Shown: one piece after another, positions 56,500-64,000 of the stretch | How the letters are laid out: each line of letters starts with the position of its first letter | Numbering within the stretch: position 1 is the first letter of the stretch | Assembly (NCBI GenBank): GCA_014529385.2 | Contig: CM043958.1 | Location: forward strand, 74,707,169 to 74,771,168 | Origin: Adiantum capillus-veneris | Lineage: Eukaryota; Streptophyta; Polypodiopsida; Polypodiales; Pteridaceae | Direction: 5' to 3' | DNA length: 64,000 bases | The notes under the pieces: generated by a model | Told to the model about the DNA's origin: nothing | Databases searched by the model: none | What the model saw: the letters and a program-made list of their open reading frames with translations, nothing else | Made by a program: the position numbers and the translations under genes

Positions 56500-57140
56500 T
56501 GCCATGCCAAACATAATATATATTCCTTATGGAATATCTTGTGAATATATTGTGCATCGACTACTGTTTTTCATCAAACGAATAAGACAAAATAGTTTAT
56601 GGCCATCCCCTTCACAATCTGCACAATGCAAATTGTGTGGTATATTTTGCAAAAATATTATATGTTCACTTTGTGCAACAGCAACCAATAGACTTCTCGT
56701 CAAAGGAGACAACTGTTTCCACTCATGATTTAAGGGAGAGTTGTGTCACTTTCACCCGAGATGAGCTGGCACTAATAGTGGATGGCACCGACCTACAGTT
56801 AAAGAGAGACAAGGATATTTACACGACATAGTTGGTAGAGAAAGATGCAAAAATAACACATCTTTCTATAGCCACCTAGACACCGCAACCCTCACAAGTT
56901 CGGATGGAGAAAAGCATTCACTGCTTAAGTCAGGACGTTCAAAACCTGGCACAGCGAGTGAATCCAACACCTATACAAGGGAAACACATCAGCCACCTTG
57001 TCTTGCATCCGAAGTTGGTCCCCTTGTCTACTTCAAATGCATCCTCATCTTCCCAATGTCCAATTTGCTATAAGAATTTTGATGGATGGAGTGGATACTA
57101 TACATTGACATGTGGTCACTTCCTTGATTGCCTAGACTAA
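56500..57140 (+). pseudogene. Degenerate ORF with half RING-like zinc motif
   Basis: Short frames end in SSSSQCPICYKNFDGWSGYY followed by TLTCGHFLDCLD and a stop (57138-57140). CPIC, then CGH, then C follows the first half of a RING finger (C-x2-C ... C-x-H-x2-C); the second half is absent after the stop. Upstream pieces (LALIVDGTDLQLKRDKDIYT; SIHCLSQDVQNLAQRV) look coding but in changing frames. It lies downstream of the hAT gene on the same strand. Relationship unknown. Confidence 0.35.
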
Positions 57141-57149
57141 AAACCTCTA

Positions 57150-58660
57150 CATGGAAAAAAACTCACAAAGACTATGGTGTCTCTGACATTAAGAACATAG
57201 AGAAGAGATGAATGAGCACCATGACGGGCGTGTGCTATCACAAGCAAACCTCTCCTCATCAAATAAGACTCATCAGTCGACTGAACATGACACCCATGAT
57301 CTCTAAGCTACAAGATGGAGATCAAACTCCTACTAGCATCAGGCACATACTAAACATCATGGAGCATAGAATACTCCCATTGGCAAAACACAAATGAATG
57401 TCACCCCCACCATGAACACCATACTGTCTCAGAGAAACAAACATGCTAAACCACTCCTTGCAAGGAGTAACAAGGCATAAAGCACTAGTGTCCAACTGCT
57501 AATTGTGAGAAAAAGTCAATGCATGTCTAGGTGAACCTGGGGTAGTAGGAGTGTCTATTACTCTCGTACTCTCACCAACAATCAATGAAAATCTCTGTTG
57601 TCTCCAATGCTTGAAACAACATCTTCTCATTTACCCGGGTCTACCACAATGCCAACAAACCATATGTCTGCACCTCTGAGGTCTTCCTGATACACCAACT
57701 TGTGTATCCAATGATGAACTATCATTGCAAGATGCCATAACTAAGCACAAAATGAGTCTATAGACCATCCCACACAAAGTGTAAATGCATTGTTCAAAAG
57801 AGCATAACCACTCAACACAATACAAAAGAAAACTAGCTGATCAAACACCTTCCACCTAAACTATGACAAACATCACATAAAGCGCATAACCCTCTGCAAA
57901 ATCCATGAAGCAATCATGCATAACTAGTGACCATACGCAATGAGAGTGCAAGCAAAATGACTATCCACTTACTAGGCACAAGCTGAAATTTTGGCTATAA
58001 TAGCGCTCTAGCACATGTCACAAAACACGTAAAACCTAGCAAAAATTCGATAGAGTCTCCTCTGTAATTTGAGAAAAATCTTAACCATGAAACGGCACCC
58101 AAGATGCTTCTCAAAAGAGCTCACCAGCACTCAAAAGTGCTTGAGACCATGCACCATAACCATATGCAAATCCATTTGCAAAGACCATGAACCAAAGCCC
58201 AAAAATGCTGCCATAGTATCGTGTGAAAACCTAAGAAACTTAAGCTCCACTTGTCTGCTTGGAAAACCGCGTCTCTCAAGAGACTACTTCGATGGTGTGT
58301 AAACGCCTCCGTACTTCATTGCCCAAATCTACCAAAACACTTTCAAACCACAAGCTCTTCACAAGCTGAAATTGCATCTTCAGCTTAGATTTTTTGCACC
58401 CAGCTTCAAGCACTTGCTGTGCTTCCAAAAAATGCATCAAACTCGCACACTATGAGAAAACAAAAACCTTGAAATTTCTATATACAGTTAGTCTGAGCTG
58501 AATATCAACAAAACAGTGAGGAATTTGCAAAAAATTTCTTTTGCAAAGTTGTAGACCACGTCAAATTAGAGAGGCTGTGTGGGAGGAATATTTATATATG
58601 CTTTCTACAGGCACGAAAACGAATTTGAAGACAGTGCTGCTACAAACTTTATTTTTAGGG
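57150..58660. other. Unassigned region, no supportable gene
   Basis: Short frames only, on both strands, without family motifs. Base composition is moderately AT-rich. Confidence 0.5.
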
Positions 58661-58664
58661 CAAT

Positions 58665-58972
58665 ACCTTCACTTACACACGGGGATTTAATATTTACGTA
58701 ATTACATCAAATTTTGTGTGATCACAAGGTCTTATTGACACATTTACATGATCACAGTAAACATGATCACACAGAACCCGGGTAGTGGTGACTTGCAAAC
58801 CCACAAAATTTCCACCGGGCTTTTCAATTTTCTCGGCGGGACCATCAGGGTTTATTATTTTTCCTGCGGGCCCGTCAAGAATACTGAAAAGCCCGGCGAG
58901 CTGTTAGCATTATATATACGTGGGCTCGATCGGGCCCATTGGGTGTATTAGTGCTAGTCTTGCTTTCGTCTT

Positions 58973-59046
<74 letters not shown>

Positions 59047-59160
59047 TTGCGACCACCTTTGCAGGTACATCGAGAGGAGAGAGGAGAGAGGGAGAGAGGG
59101 GGTCGTGTGGGAGCGTGCTCTGCGTCGTAGTGTGTGAGAGCACAACAGAGTACCTGACCA
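58665..59160 (+). repeat. LTR-like repeat with GC motifs, copy 2, with (GA)n
   Basis: TGTGATCAC/ATGATCACA units (58718-58775), CCACCGGGCTTTTCAATTTTC, TTTTTCCTGCGGGCCCGTC and ATTATATATACGTGGG (TATA, 58910) repeat the order seen in copy 1 at 52850. A pure GA tract runs 58974-59042, about 60 bp after the TATA box. The two copies, 5.8 kb apart, bracket the hAT gene. Confidence 0.55.
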
Positions 59161-59294
59161 CATGATCCCGGTATGTGTTGTGTGTGTGTATGCGTTGTGT
59201 GGTAGCGTACCTTTTGTCATAGTGCACAGCAGTAATAAGGTACCTTACCACACAATGGGAGTGTGTGTGTAAGCTGTTCTACAAAACAATGCTT

Positions 59295-59690
59295 ATCACG
59301 GGGGCATCATCTCCATGACGCGGGGAAGATGGTGTCCTTGTTGTAAGTATTGGCTTACTCTCTGGGTACCACGTCGGTAACGCGGTGAATCTAGTATCCT
59401 TATGGTAAGTCAACTTCCCTTCCCCTTTCCCAAAAAACATATGGGCATCAGTCGGTAACGCAGCGACATGATGTTCGTATGTAGGCCATTGTTTTTCCTT
59501 AGATTCAGGCGGCACTCGATCGGTAATGCGGCTAATAGAGTGTCGTTTGTTAGAAGCATATTTTTTTGCATAAATATGTTGTTTAGGTCATTAACCCGGC
59601 CGTACAAACGTCATATAATTTGTATGTGCACGTGCAGTAAATTTTTCAAGTATTAAGTATATGAAATACTTGGTTGGTAATGCGGCTGTG
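59295..59690. repeat. Degenerate tandem repeats around TCGGTAA(C/T)GCGG
   Basis: Five or six units at irregular spacing (59-85 bp): ATGACGCGGGGAAGATGGTG, TCGGTAACGCGGTGAATCTA, TCGGTAACGCAGCGACATGA, TCGGTAATGCGGCTAATAGA and TTGGTAATGCGGCTGTGAAG. Each is followed by GTnnnn and a TAAGT/TAGG-like step. Non-coding. Confidence 0.65.
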
Positions 59691-59784
59691 AAGAGTATTT
59701 CATATACAAAATGTATGAATTGTTTGATTTTGTTGTTTTTAACTGTCCATTTGAAATTATATACTAGCTAATCACATTCAAAAG

Positions 59785-59985
59785 AATACCTTATTCATCA
59801 ATCATCGCTATTTTAAATGTTCCATTTATATAGAATACTTTATTCATCAATCATCACTATTTTAAATGTTCCATTTATATATAATACTTTATCCATCAAT
59901 CATCGCTATTTTAAATGCTTCATTTATATAGAATACTTTATTTATCAATCATCGCTATTTTAAATGTTCCATTTATATAAATTAC
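59785..59985. repeat. 49-bp tandem repeat, four copies
   Basis: CATCAATCATC(G/A)CTATTTTAAATG starts at 59796, 59845, 59894 and 59943 (first base T in the last). A partial fifth unit (ATCGCTATTTTTAATGCTTC) is at 60060. Copies differ at single positions. Confidence 0.93.
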
Positions 59986-60224
59986 ATGTAAAAAAATATT
60001 TGCACACAAATTGCAAGTTTAATATTCGTTTTCAATCTTTTTAAAGGACTCTCAAGCATTATCGCTATTTTTAATGCTTCATTTACATAAATTTTGCATA
60101 TCCTCTAGCATCCTAGTTGCCTACACAACTCAATGTTCCACAATTTGCACTTTGAAAGGTGTTGGTTTTAGGTTTGCAAGACCCATTCTTTGCTAAAGAT
60201 GTACCCCCAAGATATTTACTCGTG

Positions 60225-60240
60225 CTCCCCCCTCCAGTAT
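60225..60240 (-). promoter_or_regulatory. Polypurine tract after the gag gene
   Basis: The minus strand reads TGGAGGGGGGAGCACG shortly after the gag stop at 60262, where a 3' LTR would begin. No pol intervenes. Confidence 0.5.
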
Positions 60241-60261
60241 GACACCAGATAGTGGCTCCCA

Positions 60262-61844
60262 CTATTTTCTAACCTTATAGTCCACTTGGATCATCGGCAC
60301 TTCATCATATTGAACAACATCTAAATCAATTACTCTGGCCTCCGCTTCAGCCTTCCTTCGCTGTCTAATGAACTTTGCTGCTTCAAGTAGAGTTTTTCTA
60401 TTATCTTCTAGTTCAGTTGTGAGTTTCTGAATTCTGTCACAAATCTTGACATGTATTTCCTCTCTATCTTGGTTGGAGTTATTGTCCGAACTTGAAGAAT
60501 CAACAGTATCTGCACAGTGCCATTCCTCTGCTTTGGTACCTATAGCGCTTCCTTCAGTGTTTTTGGTTGCCACTATTTCAGATTTATCCTTCCCTAGTCC
60601 TTGAGCTGCAGCCAACGTGGTTTCAGGAATCCAAGACCCCAACTGATCTGGTTGTGTTGAAGATTGGGCTGGTATCTTGTGAATGACTCGGGCATCAGAA
60701 CTTTCTGGCTTCTCTGGCAACCTCTTGGCTAAATCTGCTGTGATTTTAGCCGCTAGTTCTCTCTTCTCCTGCCATTCATCAACTTCCTTTTCTTTACCCT
60801 TTTCCTTCCACACCTCTCCCTCTTGAGCCCATTTGCTACTTTTAGGACTTACTGTTTTTTTCGGCTCCTCTCGAATTTCCTCAATGACCACCCCTTTGCT
60901 GCATGTTACTGCACGTGTAGGAACTGGCTCTGGGGCCTTTGCCTCAGTAGCCGCGGTAGAGGTGTTTTTGGACATTGAGACACAAAATGCCCATACTTAC
61001 CACAAATGTAACAATTTAGAATTCTGTTCTAGATATTACCACGTCCCCGTCCTCTACGAGCACCTCCCTGGTACCTGCCTCACCCAGTACCAATACCACT
61101 AGTAGCTGGTTTCTCCTCTTGGGGTATACTGGTTGTTTCCACTCTAACTGGTTCAGCATTAGTGAACGCTACGACATACAAATCTTTGCCCTTCTTAAAG
61201 TGATGGATACAAATGCCACAATTATTCCATAAATGACCATATGATTTATAGCAGGTACATTGTGGACATTCATTGGAATATGATCTTTAAATTTACATTT
61301 TGAACACCAAGTTTCCATTCTTCTAACTGATTGTCTGGTCTAGCTGATCTTAGCCATCTGCCAGGCCATTTCATCAATCTTCCTGGACCAAGACCCCTTC
61401 TTGGTTTTGTCCTTGCTTTTTTCCTCTGAGCTGCTTTCAGAACTACTGGAGGTCTTACTGGAATCAGAATTTTCAGTGGAAGAACTACTAGTACCGGACC
61501 CCCTCCTCTTGTGACTCCTCTCTTTCTTTGCCTGTTGATCTAGCTTCAGGGCGTGCTGCACCAAATCATTGAATTTCTTTGTTGAAGCAGGTTCTTCTTG
61601 TGGAACCCATTTAAAAACCATGCCCCTAGCCTCTTTTCTGATGGAGGCTCCTCCAGCTGCTTGGTTAGCTCCTTAATTTTTTCAACATAACTTCTGATTG
61701 ATAGTTTTTCTTGCTTTATCTTATCCAATTCACAGAGGATATCTCCATCTCCTTTGTTTTTTGAATATTGTAGTTTGAAAGCTTTGAGTAATTTATTGTA
61801 TGATCTGAGTTGGCAAGCTGGGTAATGGTAGTATCATTTGCTTG
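60262..61844 (-). pseudogene. gag: Retrotransposon gag with zinc knuckles, no pol
   Basis: Read leftward from 61844: YNKLLKAFKLQYSKNKGDGD, CELDKIKQEKLSIRSYVEKI and PSEKRLGAWFLNGF (capsid-like helices); a Ser-rich linker; KIDEMAWQMAKIS; a first knuckle CSKCKFKDHIPNEC; a second, irregular CTCYKSYGHLWNNC; a glycine/arginine-rich link; and a good knuckle CYICGKYGHFVSQC at about 61015-60974. A 230-codon Lys/Glu-rich tail ends at 60262. Frame changes occur between the blocks (near 61730, 61340 and 60985). The 5' part is cut off by the LTR insertion at 61845. Because a polypurine tract follows directly, this looks like a gag-only (TR-GAG type) element. Confidence 0.7.
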
Positions 61845-62863
<1,019 letters not shown>

Positions 62864-62875
62864 CTCCCCCCCTCC
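62864..62875 (-). promoter_or_regulatory. Polypurine tract GGAGGGGGGGAG
   Basis: It is directly adjacent to the LTR start and a few bases after the coiled-coil ORF, fixing the LTR as a 3' LTR on the minus strand. Confidence 0.85.
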
Positions 62876-62879
62876 GCGT

Positions 62880-64000
62880 TCATGTCGTCCCTGACATGAC
62901 TTTGAGGCTTGATCCATAGAGTCCTGTCGTCTTGAGCATCTGCAAATGTGATTCGTAGCGTAGGTTGCCGATGGTCAAGGTTGGGCCGAATATTTTGCTT
63001 TCGTGAGTGAAAAAGCCAGTGTAGAAAGCTTCTTCGAATGTTTGCATGTGGAAGCTAGGCAAAAACATAATTCTTTGGTATAAGAGATGTAACACCTTTG
63101 GTGATGGCTGCAATGAAAGATCATACATCATATCCGTCACTGTGTCGGCCGTCGATAGTAGACTCGAGGTCGTGGCTTTATCTGGCGCGAACACTTCAAT
63201 GCATGCTAAGAGAGTCCTGCAGATTTTCTTTAGCATCTGACACGAAAGGTCAGGAGAGCCAGTAAAGAGTTTGATGGTGTTCGTTAGGATTTTCATCATG
63301 TAGGCTTTACCTATTCTCTCTCTTGCCTTTGGTCCTGGCATCCTTGGGTAATTAAGCCAATTTGGCTTCTTTTCTACAATCCTGCCATGCTCTTTCCAGC
63401 TTCTGACTCTTGGCACCGGGCAGAAGGTTGCATCCTCCCGAATCTCTTTTGGAGCCTCTACCAAGTAGATGAGGTAGGCTGGGTATTTGTTCAGCCAACC
63501 CTTTCTCCATCTAGGTTGAGAATCTACAATCTTCTTTGATTGTTCATCCTTTGTGATGTCGCCTTCATAAAGAGCGACATACTGCTCCTCCTCTATTCTC
63601 TTTTTCGTCTTTATCACTTCAAATTTCATTAGAGGGAAAGGCAGGCTGGGTTGCATCCACTCTGCGTGGAGCACTTTTGTGTCTAAACCTTGAAGTCTAA
63701 TGGAGATGAGGAGTCTCCTTTCCCATTCCATTTCCGCCTTGGCACTTTCCTCTGTTGACTTTTCTATTTGGTCCTGGAGCCTTTGTTCTTCTTCTTCAGA
63801 GATTCCTGAAGTCGAGGCCACTTCTTGAACTGGGGCTGGATCTTCAATTGTGGTTGCCTCTCCAGTTTCTGGTAGCTCTATGGCTGCTCCCCCTGCTTCT
63901 TCTTGTGGTGGCTCTGTTTCTCTTCTTTGTTGCTCTTGGAGGTCTTGGAGCTGTTTGCGGAGGGCCTCATTTTCTGTCCTTAGTGTTTGGTTTTCTGATG
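62880..64000 (-). CDS. C-terminal part of a long coiled-coil retroelement ORF, open at right edge
   Basis: The frame is open from the window edge to 62880 (about 373 codons without a stop). It starts with a heptad-rich piece (ENQTLRTENEALRKQLQDL), a Pro/Glu-rich link and SGISEEEEQRLQDQIEKS. The conserved domain has SQPRWRKGWLNKYP, CPVPRVRSWKEHGR, GSPDLSCQMLKKICRTLL and FLPSFHMQTFEEAFYTGFF. The same blocks, in the same order after a coiled coil, occur in the decayed ORF at 19088-22542 (QPLWRKKWFD, CPINRRRSWD, PDLSCHMLVKIAK, FLPSHYMQTFKEAFMTGFF). Here the frame is intact, so this copy is younger. It lies immediately upstream of the polypurine tract and 3' LTR. I do not recognise the family. Confidence 0.75.
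   Translation of the reverse strand, partial: SENQTLRTENEALRKQLQDLQEQQRRETEPPQEEAGGAAIELPETGEATTIEDPAPVQEVASTSGISEEEEQRLQDQIEKSTEESAKAEMEWERRLLISIRLQGLDTKVLHAEWMQPSLPFPLMKFEVIKTKKRIEEEQYVALYEGDITKDEQSKKIVDSQPRWRKGWLNKYPAYLIYLVEAPKEIREDATFCPVPRVRSWKEHGRIVEKKPNWLNYPRMPGPKARERIGKAYMMKILTNTIKLFTGSPDLSCQMLKKICRTLLACIEVFAPDKATTSSLLSTADTVTDMMYDLSLQPSPKVLHLLYQRIMFLPSFHMQTFEEAFYTGFFTHESKIFGPTLTIGNLRYESHLQMLKTTGLYGSSLKVMSGTT

Noticed and set aside
58910-59230. CRISPR-like or satellite array
   Set aside because: Only a dinucleotide repeat and loosely related units; no regular repeat-spacer pattern, and the context is eukaryotic.

Overview
The window reads as repeat-rich intergenic DNA of a land plant, almost certainly with a large genome. 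It holds a plant-type CACTA element with a Ptta-like second protein, a Ty3/gypsy chromovirus with a C-terminal chromodomain, a hAT transposase, LTRs with plant-type primer sites, a captured heavy-metal-associated (HMA) plant gene fragment, introns of about 80-100 bp and very long GA/CT tracts. I cannot name the species. I see no intact single-copy host gene and no tRNA or rRNA gene; nearly every coding stretch is a transposon or retrotransposon gene with stops or frameshifts.

Layout. 1-12.4 kb: a plus-strand multi-exon gene of unknown family (536-2191) converges on a minus-strand block. That block carries a multi-exon transposase-like gene (exons from 12424 down to 4326) and, about 145 bp downstream on the same strand, a decayed histone H3-like gene (4182-3188) with a canonical N-terminus, a long acidic insert and an H3 histone fold. 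Two related foldback repeats lie between the convergent genes. A 5.04-kb CACTA element (7184-12220, target duplication CAC) interrupts an exon of the transposase-like gene so cleanly that the frame is restored when it is removed in silico. The CACTA contains TnpD and TnpA-like remnants and an HMA-domain fragment. 12.8-16.8 kb: a decayed gypsy element with the unusual order RT-RNaseH-integrase-protease. 17.6-22.5 kb: a minus-strand gag fragment and a very long coiled-coil ORF, whose relative runs off the right edge (62880-64000).

23.6-39 kb: a nest of insertions. A chromovirus pol is interrupted first by a solo LTR (25880-26568, duplication CTACC) and then, inside the chromodomain, by an 11.3-kb non-coding LTR element (27517-38781, duplication ACAGG). 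That element itself carries a TTAA-flanked 1.3-kb inverted-repeat element (32230-33541) and, in its 3' LTR, a small LTR element with 257-261 bp LTRs (35270-38744). 40.2-47.6 kb: a nearly complete gypsy element with about 1-kb LTRs. 48.7-52.2 kb: another gypsy pol remnant followed by an extra ORF. 52.4-59 kb: copia-type LTR/primer site and a pair of related GC-motif LTR-like repeats bracketing a hAT transposase gene. 59.3-60 kb: two tandem-repeat arrays. 60.2-64 kb: a minus-strand gag with zinc knuckles and no pol, cut by a 1019-bp 3' LTR whose element extends beyond the window and ends in the coiled-coil ORF.

The parts do not form a metabolic pathway. The candidates for something undescribed are the transposase-plus-histone-H3 block, the long coiled-coil retroelement ORF family, the gypsy element with protease after integrase, and the TTAA-flanked element. 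All readings are by eye; no database search was run.
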